From Brevundimonas sp. Root608 (GTDB lineage Bacteria; Pseudomonadota; Alphaproteobacteria; Caulobacterales; Caulobacteraceae), in NCBI RefSeq assembly GCF_001427825.1, contig NZ_LMGT01000001.1:905563-969562 (forward strand): a stretch of 64,000 nt of DNA. Reading direction: 5' to 3'. Numbering within the stretch: the first letter of the stretch is position 1; every line of letters starts with the position of its first letter. Under the pieces are notes generated by a model. The model was not told the DNA's origin. It saw nothing but the letters and a program-made list of their open reading frames with translations, and did not search any database. The translations under genes and the position numbers were made by a program. This document shows, in pieces, positions 1 through 9,318 of the stretch.

Positions 1-564
1 GAGGCGACCGCCACCATCCAGCGCGCCGTTCAGCTGTATGCAGACCAACCCATGACCTCGATCGACCTCGACGCCGTCCGCAAGCGCGTCGAGACCGTCG
101 GCTGGGTCAAGGGCGCGCGCGTCGTGCGCCTGCTGCCCAACACGCTGATCGTCCATGTCGTCGAGCATGACCGGCTGGCCGTCTGGCAGGCCGGCGGCCG
201 CAACAGGGTCATCGACAGCCATGGCGTGGTGATCGCCGGCGCCGACGCCGGCCGCTATCCCGACCTTCCGCTGGTCGTGGGCAAGGGCGCCGAACAGGCC
301 GCGTCCGAAGTGCTGCCCCTGATCGCGCAACGGCCCGGCCTGAAGGCGCGGGTCGAGGCGCTGGTTCGCGTCGACGAGCGCCGCTGGGACCTGAGACTGA
401 AGGATGGCAGCCTGATCCAGCTGCCCGCCACCGACCAGGACGCCGCCCTGATCCAGCTCGACGCGCTGGACCAGCGCGAGCGGCTGCTGGAGCTGGGCTT
501 CGACCGCATTGATCTGAGAACGCCGGGGGAGGTCGCCGTCCGGCCCTCCGCCGGCGCCGCGTAG
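1..564 (+). CDS. ftsQ: Cell division protein FtsQ, C-terminal part (5' end outside window)
   Basis: The frame is open from the first base, so this is the 3' part of a longer gene, about 187 residues. The visible protein starts inside the POTRA domain (V-x-x-V-G-W-V-K-x-A-R-V-x-R-x-L-P-N-T-L followed by V-x-E-H-x-x-A-V-W-Q) and runs through the FtsQ/DivIB beta domain. FtsQ is a bitopic inner-membrane divisome protein that links FtsB/FtsL to the early ring. It lies 16 bp upstream of ftsA, the normal dcw order, so co-transcription is expected. The cytoplasmic tail and transmembrane helix are not visible because they lie upstream of the window. Confidence 0.93.
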   Translation, partial: EATATIQRAVQLYADQPMTSIDLDAVRKRVETVGWVKGARVVRLLPNTLIVHVVEHDRLAVWQAGGRNRVIDSHGVVIAGADAGRYPDLPLVVGKGAEQAASEVLPLIAQRPGLKARVEALVRVDERRWDLRLKDGSLIQLPATDQDAALIQLDALDQRERLLELGFDRIDLRTPGEVAVRPSAGAA

Positions 565-580
565 AGTTAGAGGAACGCTT

Positions 581-1909
581 ATGGCCGGACGGTCCGTCGA
601 TAAATCCGTGGACGGCGCCAAGGGCGCCGCGGGACGCGCGCCGGTCGTGGCGGCGCTGGATCTTGGCCAGTCGAAGGTCGCCTGCTTCATCATGAAGCCC
701 GAGGGCGTGCGTCACGCCGACCGCACCATCCGCGTGGCGGGCGCGGGGCACGTCCAGTCGCGCGGCGTGCGCGGCGGCGGCATCGTCAACATGGACGAGG
801 CGGCCCAAGCCATCGGTCACGCGGTCGAGCGCGCCGAGCGCGCCGCCGGCTCGCCGGTTTCGGGCGTCGTCGTCACCACGGCCATCGGCCAGATGGCCAG
901 CCACCGGGTCCAGGCCCGCGTGTCCCTCGGCGCCACTCCGGTCGGCGACGCTGATCTGGCGCGCGCCATCGCCATGGCCCTGGCCCAGATTCGCCTGCCC
1001 AACCGCCGGCCGATTCACGTCCTGCCCATCGCCTGGTCCGTCGACGGCGCGCGCGGCGTGCATGATCCCCGCTCGATGAAGGGCCATTCGCTGGGCCTCG
1101 ACCTGCTGGTCGTCTCCATGGCCGAGAGCGCCTTCAACGGCCTGAGCCATTGCCTCGAACTGGCGCATCTGGACCTGCAGGGCGTGGCGGCGGCGCCGGT
1201 GGTGTCCTCGCTCGCGGCGCTGGAAGACGACGAGATGGATCTCGGCTGCGTCTGTATCGACATGGGCGGCGGCTCGACCTCGGCGGCGGTCTGGGGCGGG
1301 CGCTCGCTGCTGCATATCGAATCCCTGAACGTGGGCGGCGATCACGTGACCGCCGACATCGCCCGCGGCCTGTCGACGTCCAAGGCCGGGGCCGAGCGAC
1401 TCAAGACGCTGCACGGCTCGGCCATGGCCAGCGCCAATGAGGACCGCGAGATGCTGGAGGCGCCGCCGCGAGGCGAGGATTCCTCGGCGGGCCCGATCTT
1501 CGTCCAGCGGGCCATGCTCAAGACCGTCATAGCGCCCCGTGTCGAGGAGACGCTGGAGCTGCTCCGCGACCGCCTGCGCAACGCGGGCGTAGGCCTGGAG
1601 CCCGGCGCCGGCCTGGTCCTGACCGGCGGGGCCAGCCAGTTGAACGGCGTACGCGAACTGGCCGTGCGGGTGTTCGATCGCCCTGTACGCCTCGGCAAGC
1701 CCCAGCGGGCGCCCCACCTGGCCGATGCCGCCTCAGGCCCGGCGTTCTGTTCGGCCGCCGGTGTGTTGTTGCGCGCCGCCTATGGTCCACGCGAAGCGGT
1801 TTCGGCCCGCAAGCTGATGTCCAGACAACTCTCGGCTGCGGACGCGCCACGCATCCATCAAGGCGGGATTGTGGCGCGCGCGGCGGGCTGGTTGCGCGAA
1901 AACCTCTAG
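581..1909 (+). CDS. ftsA: Cell division protein FtsA
   Basis: This is an actin-like ATPase that tethers FtsZ filaments to the membrane. The 442 residues are slightly longer than the usual ~420. Actin-fold phosphate motifs are visible: A-L-D-L-G-Q-S-K-V near residue 23, C-I-D-M-G-G-G-S-T-S near 226 and V-L-T-G-G-A-S-Q-L-N-G near 346. The last residues (G-I-V-A-R-A-A-G-W-L-R-E-N-L) form the amphipathic membrane-targeting helix typical of FtsA. The ATG is preceded by GAGGAA at good spacing. It follows ftsQ directly. The next gene is not ftsZ but a TonB-dependent receptor. Confidence 0.96.
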   Translation: MAGRSVDKSVDGAKGAAGRAPVVAALDLGQSKVACFIMKPEGVRHADRTIRVAGAGHVQSRGVRGGGIVNMDEAAQAIGHAVERAERAAGSPVSGVVVTTAIGQMASHRVQARVSLGATPVGDADLARAIAMALAQIRLPNRRPIHVLPIAWSVDGARGVHDPRSMKGHSLGLDLLVVSMAESAFNGLSHCLELAHLDLQGVAAAPVVSSLAALEDDEMDLGCVCIDMGGGSTSAAVWGGRSLLHIESLNVGGDHVTADIARGLSTSKAGAERLKTLHGSAMASANEDREMLEAPPRGEDSSAGPIFVQRAMLKTVIAPRVEETLELLRDRLRNAGVGLEPGAGLVLTGGASQLNGVRELAVRVFDRPVRLGKPQRAPHLADAASGPAFCSAAGVLLRAAYGPREAVSARKLMSRQLSAADAPRIHQGGIVARAAGWLRENL

Positions 1910-2123
1910 GGAGCCTGACCGGGGGCCGTCGCGCCGACCGATCTGGCGGTCACCGTGGCGGGACTGTGTCCGTATTGTAACAACAGTATGCTGGATTGGT
2001 CGCCATACGGCCACAATCCCTTGCCGCTCGCCACTTTGCTGTTAGCGTGAAAATCCGAAGCAGAGTCTGCCGCAAGGCGGATGCTGCCGATTGCATCCAT
2101 TCCTTGGTTGGGGCCCAAACACC

Positions 2124-5100
2124 ATGCTTCTCAAGCGCAAGTACCTCTTCGGCTCGACGATCCTCGCGGGCGTCATGGCTGTCTCGGCTCCGGCCTTCGC
2201 CCAGAGCCAGCTGCCGGGCGTCACGGTCCAGGGTCAGACCGACCAGGACGCGACCGAAATCGGCGAAGTCGTCGTCACCGGTTCGCGTATCCGCCGTGAC
2301 CCGACCAATGCGCCGACCCCGCTGATCACCGTGGCGCGCGAGGATCTGCTGACCACCGGCCAGACGACCATGATCGACTATCTGGCCACCATTCCGGCCC
2401 TGTCGAACTCGGTCGTTCCGTCTGACACCACCGGCTCGAACCTGGGTGACGGCGGTCTGTCGCTGGCCAACCTGCGCTCGCTGGGCTCGGGCCGCACCCT
2501 GACCCTGATCAACGGTCGCCGCCAGGTCGGCTCCAATGGCGGTTCGCTGGCCGTCGACGTGGACACCATTCCCCGCCTGCTGATCGAAAACATCGAGATC
2601 GTCACCGGCGGCGCCTCTTCGGTTTACGGCGCCGACGCCGTCTCCGGCGTGCTGAACTTCGTGCTCCGCAAGGACTTCGAGGGCATGGAGATCGACGCCA
2701 ACTACGGCATGATCAACCAGGATGGCCAGGCCAACACCCGGGTCTCCGCCCTCGTCGGCACGAACCTGCTGGATGACCGGCTGAACCTGTGGGCCTTCGG
2801 CGAATACGACCACAACGACGAAGTCCGGATTCTGGACATCGACTGGTACCGGGCCAACCCGGGCACCTTCGGCGCGGACGCCGATCCGACCGCCCCTGCC
2901 GACGGTCCGGTTTCCGACAGCATCTTCGACACCGGCAACACGGTGGTCTTCAACCGCCGACAGCTGCAGATCCTGCGCTGGGGCCAGACCACCCTGGCGA
3001 ACAACCAGGCGGCCAGCCCGCGCAACGATCCGGATATCCCGTTCGTCACCTGCCCGACGGCCGGCGGCTTCACGACGGCCCTGGCGGCGAACTGCTACAA
3101 CGTTCAGCCCGGCAAGACCTGGGTGTTCGAAGGGACCACTGCCCGCCTCGCCGACTTCGGCACGCGGATCGGCTCCACCGGCGCCAACCGGACCATCAAT
3201 GTCGGCGGCGACGGCGACAACGGCGCTGACTTCGGCCAGCTGTCGCGGACGCCGGAATCGACGTCGTACCGCTATGCGGCCGGGGCGAATTTCGCGATCA
3301 CGCCAAACGTCCGGTTCTCGATCGACGCCAAATACATCGATGAAGAGACGTACGACGTCAGCCAGCCGACCTTCTTCGATTTCTACCTCAACAATCTGCA
3401 GCCGACGAACAGCGTCGACAATGCGCTGGCGACCAACGCCTTCCTGCTGAATCTCGACACCACGGCCTATCTGCCGAACAATCTCCGCTCGGCGATTCAG
3501 ACGAACACGCAGCAGAACTACTCGGCGCCCACCCTGACCGCTCCCGGCCAGCCGACGACCGTTACGGCCGCTCCGTTCGCCCGTCACACCCTGTTCGGGC
3601 CCGACCGCAGCCAGTTGAACTTCCGCGAATTGTTCCAGCTGAACCTCGCCCTCGAAGGTGATCTGGACAGCCTGTGGTTCGTCGACAACTTCAACTGGAG
3701 CCTGTCGTACAACGCCGGCGTCGCCGAGGCCGAGAACGTCGAACGCGGCGTCGACAACCAGCGCATGCAGCTGGCCTCCGATGCCGTGGTGGACACGGCC
3801 GGCGTGGTCAACGGCCGACCCGGCGAAGTGGTCTGCCGCGCCAAGCTGCTGCGCGCCCAGAACCCCGCCACGCTCCTCGGCGACAGCTTCCGCGGCGGCG
3901 ATCTTCGCAACACGCCCCAAGGTCAGGCGGCCCTGGACGCCTGCGTTCCGCTGAACGTGTTCGGCCGCGGCAACCAGAGCCCCGAGGCGTTGGCCTATAT
4001 CGACGCCACCATCAACCCGACCGAGCGCAACGAGCAGGAGCAGGCGATCGCCTTCGTCTCCGGCGAGCTGTGGGACTTCTTCGGCGCGGGACCGATCGGC
4101 GTCGCCCTCGGCGTGGAATACCGCCGCGAATATACGGAAGGACGGGGTCGCACCGCGGCCACGGCCGGTCGCTTCCTGTTCCTCAACACCGGCGCCGATT
4201 TCCCGGGCGTCGAATATGAGTCGGAAGAAGCATTCGCCGAACTCTCGATCCCGCTGTTCCGCGACAGCTGGCTGGGGGAGTATGCCGAAATCAGCGGTTC
4301 CTACCGGTACTTCGACTATACGACGGTCGGAACCGGCGACGTGTACGGCGTGAACTTCGTCTACCGTCCGATTGCGGACATCGCCTTCAAGACCAGCTTC
4401 AACACCTCGTTCCGCGCCCCGAACCTCGGCGAAAACTTCGCGCCGCAGAGCCAGACCTTCTTCAACGGCGTGGTCGATCCCTGCGACACCCGTCAGATCG
4501 TGGCCATCACCAACGCCACCGATCGCGCCAATCGGGTCGCAAACTGCACCACCCTGTTCAACCAGGTCGCGGCGAGCCGCGGTCTGCCTGCCCCGTCGTT
4601 CGACTTCAACGGCGCCACGGCTGACCCGAACGACGATTACAACCCGACCTATCCCTCGGGCATCGCCGGCGTGTCGGGCGGCAACCCCTTCCTGCAGCCG
4701 GAAACGTCGGAATCCTTCACCTTCTCCACGGTGCTGGAGCCGCGCTTCTTCCCGAACTTCAGCCTCGTGCTCGACTACTACGAAGTCGAGATCAAGGACG
4801 TGATCGCGGCGGTCACGCCCGCCGCCGCCGCCCTCAACTGCGTCCAGGGGCCGTCGCTGAACCCCGCGGCCTGCAACACCATCTTCCGCCTCAACTCGCC
4901 GGTCGCGGGTACGACGGCGGAAGCCCGCTCGCAGGCCTTCGAGATCGGCACCCCCGGCAACACCGGCATCGGCTTCATCCAGGGGTCGATCAACTTCGCC
5001 AAACTTCAGACCCGGGGTCTCGACTTCACAGCCCGGTACTCGCTGGACACGGAAGAAGTGTTCGGTCGCAACTGGGGCCGGCTGGACTACTCCCTGCGCG

Positions 5101-5519
5101 GCAACTGGCTGATCGAGCAGAAGAACTTCACCAACATCTCGAACCCGAACGCTTTCGTCGAGAGCGCCAGCCTGGTGAACTTCCCCCGCGTTCGCTTCTC
5201 GTCGCAACTGACCTGGTCGCCGAACGACGTCTGGAGCCTGACCTGGGTGGCTGACTGGCAAGCGGCGCAGGACATCGTCCAGAACCGCGACCAGATCAAC
5301 AACCCTGACCAGCGTCCGCCGGAGTTCTTCAACACGGGCGACTTCACCCGCCACGACTTCACCGTTCGCTACAATGTGGACGACAAGCTGTCGCTGCGCG
5401 CCGGGGTCACCAACGCCTTCGACGCCGAGCAACCCGCCTACTTCGGCACCGGCTTCATCGACAACATGGACCCGTACGGCACGCGCTTCTTCTTCGGTCT
5501 GAACTACCGCCCGTTCTAA
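2124..5519 (+). CDS. TonB-dependent outer-membrane receptor between ftsA and ftsZ
   Basis: The product is an outer-membrane beta-barrel transporter of 1131 residues. I chose the ATG at 2124, not the in-frame ATG 33 bp upstream, because it gives a clean signal peptide (M-L-L-K-R-K-Y ... A-P-A-F-A-Q). The mature N-terminus carries a TonB-box-like stretch (E-I-G-E-V-V-V-T-G-S-R-I-R-R). A plug domain follows with L-I-N-G-R-R-Q-V-G and S-S-V-Y-G-A-D-A-V-S-G-V-L-N-F. The barrel ends on an aromatic C-terminus (F-F-F-G-L-N-Y-R-P-F). This 'V-V-T-G-S-R-I' subtype is abundant in Caulobacterales and sphingomonads, and its substrate cannot be read from sequence. A strong terminator follows, so it is a separate unit from ftsZ. 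Confidence 0.93.
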   Translation: MLLKRKYLFGSTILAGVMAVSAPAFAQSQLPGVTVQGQTDQDATEIGEVVVTGSRIRRDPTNAPTPLITVAREDLLTTGQTTMIDYLATIPALSNSVVPSDTTGSNLGDGGLSLANLRSLGSGRTLTLINGRRQVGSNGGSLAVDVDTIPRLLIENIEIVTGGASSVYGADAVSGVLNFVLRKDFEGMEIDANYGMINQDGQANTRVSALVGTNLLDDRLNLWAFGEYDHNDEVRILDIDWYRANPGTFGADADPTAPADGPVSDSIFDTGNTVVFNRRQLQILRWGQTTLANNQAASPRNDPDIPFVTCPTAGGFTTALAANCYNVQPGKTWVFEGTTARLADFGTRIGSTGANRTINVGGDGDNGADFGQLSRTPESTSYRYAAGANFAITPNVRFSIDAKYIDEETYDVSQPTFFDFYLNNLQPTNSVDNALATNAFLLNLDTTAYLPNNLRSAIQTNTQQNYSAPTLTAPGQPTTVTAAPFARHTLFGPDRSQLNFRELFQLNLALEGDLDSLWFVDNFNWSLSYNAGVAEAENVERGVDNQRMQLASDAVVDTAGVVNGRPGEVVCRAKLLRAQNPATLLGDSFRGGDLRNTPQGQAALDACVPLNVFGRGNQSPEALAYIDATINPTERNEQEQAIAFVSGELWDFFGAGPIGVALGVEYRREYTEGRGRTAATAGRFLFLNTGADFPGVEYESEEAFAELSIPLFRDSWLGEYAEISGSYRYFDYTTVGTGDVYGVNFVYRPIADIAFKTSFNTSFRAPNLGENFAPQSQTFFNGVVDPCDTRQIVAITNATDRANRVANCTTLFNQVAASRGLPAPSFDFNGATADPNDDYNPTYPSGIAGVSGGNPFLQPETSESFTFSTVLEPRFFPNFSLVLDYYEVEIKDVIAAVTPAAAALNCVQGPSLNPAACNTIFRLNSPVAGTTAEARSQAFEIGTPGNTGIGFIQGSINFAKLQTRGLDFTARYSLDTEEVFGRNWGRLDYSLRGNWLIEQKNFTNISNPNAFVESASLVNFPRVRFSSQLTWSPNDVWSLTWVADWQAAQDIVQNRDQINNPDQRPPEFFNTGDFTRHDFTVRYNVDDKLSLRAGVTNAFDAEQPAYFGTGFIDNMDPYGTRFFFGLNYRPF

Positions 5520-5545
5520 AGGCGGCGACTGAACCGAAACGGAGA

Positions 5546-5572
5546 GGGCGGCTCGCGAGAGCCGCCCTTTTT
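5546..5572 (+). terminator. Rho-independent terminator after the TBDR
   Basis: A perfect 9-bp stem (GGGCGGCTC / GAGCCGCCC) around a GCGA loop is followed directly by TTTTT. It lies 26 bp after the receptor stop and isolates the receptor from ftsZ, so ftsZ must use its own promoter. Confidence 0.9.
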
Positions 5573-5628
5573 CGTGCCCGAACCTGAAAACTGCTGGGAA
5601 GGTTAACGAAATCCGTGGCCCCGGGGCC

Positions 5629-5756
5629 GACTCAGCCTACGGGGTAACACTCCCTTAAGCAGTTCAGGTGTTTCCTTAACGCGCTCATAACCAATGCGAA
5701 TCGGCGGGGAATCGCATCGGGGCAAGGCAAGGGCAGGGTCGGATAAGGTCGGATAA
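5629..5756 (+). promoter_or_regulatory. ftsZ upstream region with three GANTC sites and a tandem decamer
   Basis: Three CcrM-type GANTC sites are visible: GACTC at 5629-5633, GAATC at 5698-5702 and GAATC at 5709-5713. Just before the start codon the decamer GGTCGGATAA is repeated exactly (5737-5746 and 5747-5756). In Caulobacter crescentus, ftsZ transcription depends on GANTC methylation by CcrM together with GcrA. That this promoter works the same way is an inference. TTAA half-sites also occur, but no TTAA-N7-TTAA CtrA box is present. Confidence 0.5.
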
Positions 5757-5761
5757 GAATT

Positions 5762-7372
5762 ATGTCTCTCTCGCTGGTGCGTCCGCAACACACGGAACTG
5801 AAGCCCCGTATCGTCGTCTTCGGCGTCGGAGGCGCGGGCGGGAACGCCGTCAACAACATGATCGACGCGGGCCTTGAAGGGGTCGAGTTCGTCGTCGCCA
5901 ACACCGACGCGCAGCACCTGTCGTTCGCCAAGACCGACCGCCGCGTCCAGCTGGGCGAAACCATCACCCAGGGCCTGGGCGCCGGCGCCCACCCCGAGGT
6001 CGGCATGAACGCCGCCGAGGAATCCGCCGAGGAAATCTACGGGCACCTGGACGGCGCCCACATGGTCTTCATCACCGCCGGCATGGGCGGCGGCACCGGC
6101 ACCGGCGCCGCGCCCGTCATCGCCAAATGCGCCCGCGACCGCGGCATCCTGACGGTCGGCGTGGTGACCAAGCCCTTCACCTTCGAAGGCCGCCACCGCA
6201 TGCGTCTGGCGGATGCGGGCATCGCCGAGCTGCAGCGCTACGTCGACACTCTGATCGTCATTCCGAACCAGAACCTGTTCCGCGTCGCCAACGAACGCAC
6301 GACCTTCGCCGACGCCTTCGGCATGGCCGACCAGGTGCTGCACTCGGGCGTGCGCTCGATCACCGACCTGATGATCCTGCCGGGCCTGATCAACCTCGAC
6401 TTCGCCGACGTCCGCGCCGTCATGTCCGAGATGGGCAAGGCGATGATGGGCACGGGCGAGGCCTCGGGCGAGGACCGCGCGCTGCAGGCCGCCCAGAACG
6501 CCATCGCCAATCCGCTGCTGGACGAGACCTCGCTGAAGGGCGCCAAGGCCGTGCTGGTGAACATCACCGGCGGCATGGACATGACCCTGCTGGAAGTCGA
6601 CGAGGCCGCCAACGCCATCGCCGGCGAGGTGGACGCCGACGCCAACATCATCTTCGGCGCCGCCTTCGACCCGGCCCTGGACGGCAAGATCCGCGTCTCG
6701 GTCGTGGCCACGGGCATGGAAGACCTGGCCGCCGCCAAGGGCGCGCCGGTTGCCGGAACCTCGGCCTTCGACACGCGCCGCCCGGCCGCCCCCTATGCCG
6801 CCTCGCGCGCCGAACCGGTCCGCAACGAACCCGCCCGCAGCGAGCCCGTCCGGGCCGAGGCCCCGCGCCAGCCCGAGCCGGCGCCGATCGTCCCGACCTT
6901 TCAGTCCGCCCAGCCGGCCTACGGGACTGCGGCCCGCGCTCCCGAGCCGCGCCCGGAACCCGTGATCCACGTCGCCGAGGACCGCGCACTGGAGCCGATC
7001 GTCGATCCCTGGGTCGAGGAGTATGAATCCTCGCCCCGCGCCCGCACGGCCGCCGAGACGACTGCCCCGGTCGCCCAGGGCGACCTGTACATGGACCGTT
7101 CGGCCGATCGCGCGCCCCAGCCGGAAACCCGGCGCGAGGAGCCGGCCTATGACGAGTACGACGACCGCGATCATCGCAAGTCGGGCTGGAGCCTGTTCGG
7201 CCGCGGCAAGCGTCAGCCGGCCCAGCCGACGTATCCGCCGTCGCGTCCGACCGAGTCCCGCATGACCGAGATGCGTCCGACCACCCAGGCCCAGCCGGCG
7301 CCCGAGCCGGATCTGAACCAGGCGGAAGACGATCTGGAAATCCCGTCCTTCCTGCGCCGCCTCGCCAACTAG
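5762..7372 (+). CDS. ftsZ: Cell division protein FtsZ
   Basis: This is the tubulin-like GTPase that forms the Z ring. Of its 536 residues, the globular part spans about 1-325. It carries [11 protein letters not shown] near residue 21 and the tubulin signature G-G-G-T-G-T-G at 109-115. A long Pro/Glu/Arg-rich disordered linker of roughly 180 residues follows. The conserved C-terminal peptide ([14 protein letters not shown]) binds FtsA and other partners. The long linker is typical of Caulobacterales. No strong Shine-Dalgarno is visible: the start is preceded by a tandem decamer ending GGATAAGAATT. The flanking terminators suggest monocistronic expression. Confidence 0.98.
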   Translation: MSLSLVRPQHTELKPRIVVFGVGGAGGNAVNNMIDAGLEGVEFVVANTDAQHLSFAKTDRRVQLGETITQGLGAGAHPEVGMNAAEESAEEIYGHLDGAHMVFITAGMGGGTGTGAAPVIAKCARDRGILTVGVVTKPFTFEGRHRMRLADAGIAELQRYVDTLIVIPNQNLFRVANERTTFADAFGMADQVLHSGVRSITDLMILPGLINLDFADVRAVMSEMGKAMMGTGEASGEDRALQAAQNAIANPLLDETSLKGAKAVLVNITGGMDMTLLEVDEAANAIAGEVDADANIIFGAAFDPALDGKIRVSVVATGMEDLAAAKGAPVAGTSAFDTRRPAAPYAASRAEPVRNEPARSEPVRAEAPRQPEPAPIVPTFQSAQPAYGTAARAPEPRPEPVIHVAEDRALEPIVDPWVEEYESSPRARTAAETTAPVAQGDLYMDRSADRAPQPETRREEPAYDEYDDRDHRKSGWSLFGRGKRQPAQPTYPPSRPTESRMTEMRPTTQAQPAPEPDLNQAEDDLEIPSFLRRLAN

Positions 7373-7390
7373 TCTTCGACCGATCAGGAA

Positions 7391-7419
7391 AGCCCCGGAG
7401 CGCGAGCTCCGGGGCTTTT
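7391..7419 (+). terminator. Rho-independent terminator of ftsZ
   Basis: An 11-bp perfect stem (AGCCCCGGAGC / GCTCCGGGGCT) with a GCGA loop runs into TTTT, 18 bp after the ftsZ stop. Confidence 0.9.
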
Positions 7420-7549
7420 CGCGTCGAGTACGGTTACGAAAACCGAAACAATCGGAAACCCGACTTTCATTTCGCTGTTGCGGGGCCGTCGCTAGACGGT
7501 TGCTGGGGCGAAATCCGCACGGGTTGCGGGCATCGCGATTGAGAGAGTT

Positions 7550-8455
7550 TTGAGCTTGCCGGTCAGCTACGACCATCGCCAGAGAACGACCGTCGCTCCC
7601 GCGATCATCGCGGGCGTGGGCGTGCACACGGGCGACCGGGTGCGTCTGGCCGTGCGTCCGGCCCCGGTCGGGACGGGCATCGTCTTCGTGCGGACGGACA
7701 TCAAGGACCGCGACAACCGCATTCCGGTCTCGGGCGAGGCCGTCGTCGACGCCCGCCTGAACACCATGATCGAGAACGCCGCCGGGGTGCGCCTGTCGAC
7801 CATCGAGCACCTGATGGCCGCCTTCGCGGCCCTGGGCGTATCGAACGCCGTGGTCGAGGTGGACGGCCCCGAGCTGCCGATCCTCGACGGTTCCGCGCTG
7901 CAATTCGTCCAGCTGCTGGACCGCGCCGGCTTCCGCCGCCAGGAGGCCCCGGTCCGCTACATCGAGATCCTCGAGCCGATCCGGGTCCAGGAAGGCGACA
8001 AGACCGCCGCCCTGCTGCCCTGCGACCGCTATGAGATGCGGTTCGAGATCGAGTTCGACACGCCGGTCATCGGCAACCAGGTGGTGGACTTCGTCGTCGA
8101 CGAGGAAACCTTCCGCAACGAGATCATGGCCGCCCGCACCTTCGGCTTCGCCCATGAGGTCGAGGCCCTGCGCCGCGCCGGCCTGGCCCGCGGCGGTTCG
8201 CTGGAAAACGCCGTGGTCATCGACGGCGACCAGATCCTGAACCCCGGCGGCCTGCGGATGGAGCGGGAGTTCGTCAAGCACAAGGCGCTGGACGCGATCG
8301 GCGACCTGTATGTGCTCGGCGCCCCTCTGCTGGGCCGCTACGAGGGCGTCAAGGCGGGCCACCACATCAACAACCTGCTGGTCCGCGAACTGCTGGCCAA
8401 TCCGCAGGCGTGGCGCGAAGTGACCGGCGCGCCGGAACTGGCGATGGCGGGTTAA
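7550..8455 (+). CDS. lpxC: UDP-3-O-acyl-N-acetylglucosamine deacetylase LpxC
   Basis: This zinc enzyme carries out the first committed step of lipid A synthesis in the cytosol. Its 301 residues match the usual length. Zinc and catalytic motifs are seen: S-T-I-E-H-L-M-A (His87), the H-K-A-L-D-A-I-G-D motif near the C-terminus, and G-H-H-I-N-N. The reading frame begins with TTG at 7550, preceded by GAGAGA. This start matches the usual family N-terminus (Q-R-T-T-V ... G-V-G-V-H-T-G), and no better in-frame ATG lies nearby. Its place after ftsZ is the classic dcw order. Confidence 0.95.
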   Translation: MSLPVSYDHRQRTTVAPAIIAGVGVHTGDRVRLAVRPAPVGTGIVFVRTDIKDRDNRIPVSGEAVVDARLNTMIENAAGVRLSTIEHLMAAFAALGVSNAVVEVDGPELPILDGSALQFVQLLDRAGFRRQEAPVRYIEILEPIRVQEGDKTAALLPCDRYEMRFEIEFDTPVIGNQVVDFVVDEETFRNEIMAARTFGFAHEVEALRRAGLARGGSLENAVVIDGDQILNPGGLRMEREFVKHKALDAIGDLYVLGAPLLGRYEGVKAGHHINNLLVRELLANPQAWREVTGAPELAMAG

Positions 8456-8547
8456 AAACCGGCCGCTGGACGACGGGGAATTCGACGACGCTTTTCGCGT
8501 GATTTCGGATACCGGATCCGGGGAATCGAGAGACGACGGCTACGGCC

Positions 8548-9318
8548 TCAGCGAAGGCTGATCGCGCTCATCATCCGGCCGAAGTCCGGCTCTCCATTCA
8601 GCCAGGCCCGCCGGTTCGAGAAGAACCGAACCTCGTCCACGCGCGTATCGTGGCCGGTCCAGGCCGCGTCGCCGACGCCGGCCTGTTCGAGACGCCACAA
8701 CACGAAGCCGGGAAGATCGAACAGCCGTTTGTCCGGCGCCGCGCCGGGCGCGAAGAAGCGGCCGCTGCCGGGATCGTGGTGATCGAACCGGCCCTGAAAG
8801 TCGGCGCCGACCTCGTAACTGGCCTGGGCGATGCAGGGGCCGACCACGGCGACCATGCGCCGGGGCTCGGCGCCGAGGGCCTGCATGGCCGCGACGGTGG
8901 AGTGGATGACGCCGTCCAGGGCTCCCTTCCAGCCGGCGTGGGCTGCGCCGACGATCCCCGCCTCGGGATCCGCCAGCAACACCGGTGCGCAGTCCGCCGT
9001 CAGGACGGCGCAGATCACGCTCGGCGCGGCCGTGACGGTGGCGTCGCCCTCCGGCCGGTCGCCCTTCCAGCCGGCTTCGGCGACCCGGGCGAGGCTGGAG
9101 TGGATCTGGTAGCAGGCGGCGAAGTCGTCGGGGACGCCGCCCATATGCGCCGCCACCCGTCTCCGGTTTTCCGCCACGGCGGCGGGGTAGTCGGTGGAGC
9201 CGACGCCGGTGTTCAGACTGGCATAAATGCCGGTGGAAACGCCGCCCTGGCGCGTGAAGAAGCCATGGCGGACGCCCGCCTTGTCCAGCAGCGAGTGGGT
9301 GATCGGTTCCAGCGTCAT
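8548..9318 (-). CDS. pgeF: Peptidoglycan editing factor PgeF (YfiH/multicopper-oxidoreductase-like fold)
   Basis: The 256-residue product belongs to the PF02578 'laccase-domain' family. The founding bacterial member removes L-Ser misincorporated in peptidoglycan precursors, and other members act as purine-nucleoside phosphorylases. The zinc-site residues are present: Y-Q-I-H-S, L-T-A-D-C-A-P-V and G-A-A-H-A-G-W-K-G, followed by V-G-P-C-I. Its ATG overlaps the stop of the upstream methyltransferase by 4 bp (ATGA), giving an lgt-midA-pgeF operon. The substrate in this organism is not determined by sequence. Confidence 0.88.
   Translation of the reverse strand: MTLEPITHSLLDKAGVRHGFFTRQGGVSTGIYASLNTGVGSTDYPAAVAENRRRVAAHMGGVPDDFAACYQIHSSLARVAEAGWKGDRPEGDATVTAAPSVICAVLTADCAPVLLADPEAGIVGAAHAGWKGALDGVIHSTVAAMQALGAEPRRMVAVVGPCIAQASYEVGADFQGRFDHHDPGSGRFFAPGAAPDKRLFDLPGFVLWRLEQAGVGDAAWTGHDTRVDEVRFFSNRRAWLNGEPDFGRMMSAISLR

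Noticed and set aside
1950..5432. 1160-codon open frame antisense to the TBDR
   Set aside because: The plus strand has a full receptor with signal peptide and plug motifs. The antisense frame is Arg/Val/Gly-rich with no domain and exists because of GC codon bias.
5655..5685. CtrA binding site upstream of ftsZ
   Set aside because: Two TTAA half-sites are 17 bp apart rather than 7, and no TTAA-N7-TTAA is present.
5603..8365. Long open frame antisense to ftsZ and lpxC
   Set aside because: It crosses two certain genes and a terminator, and its composition is typical of a mirror frame.
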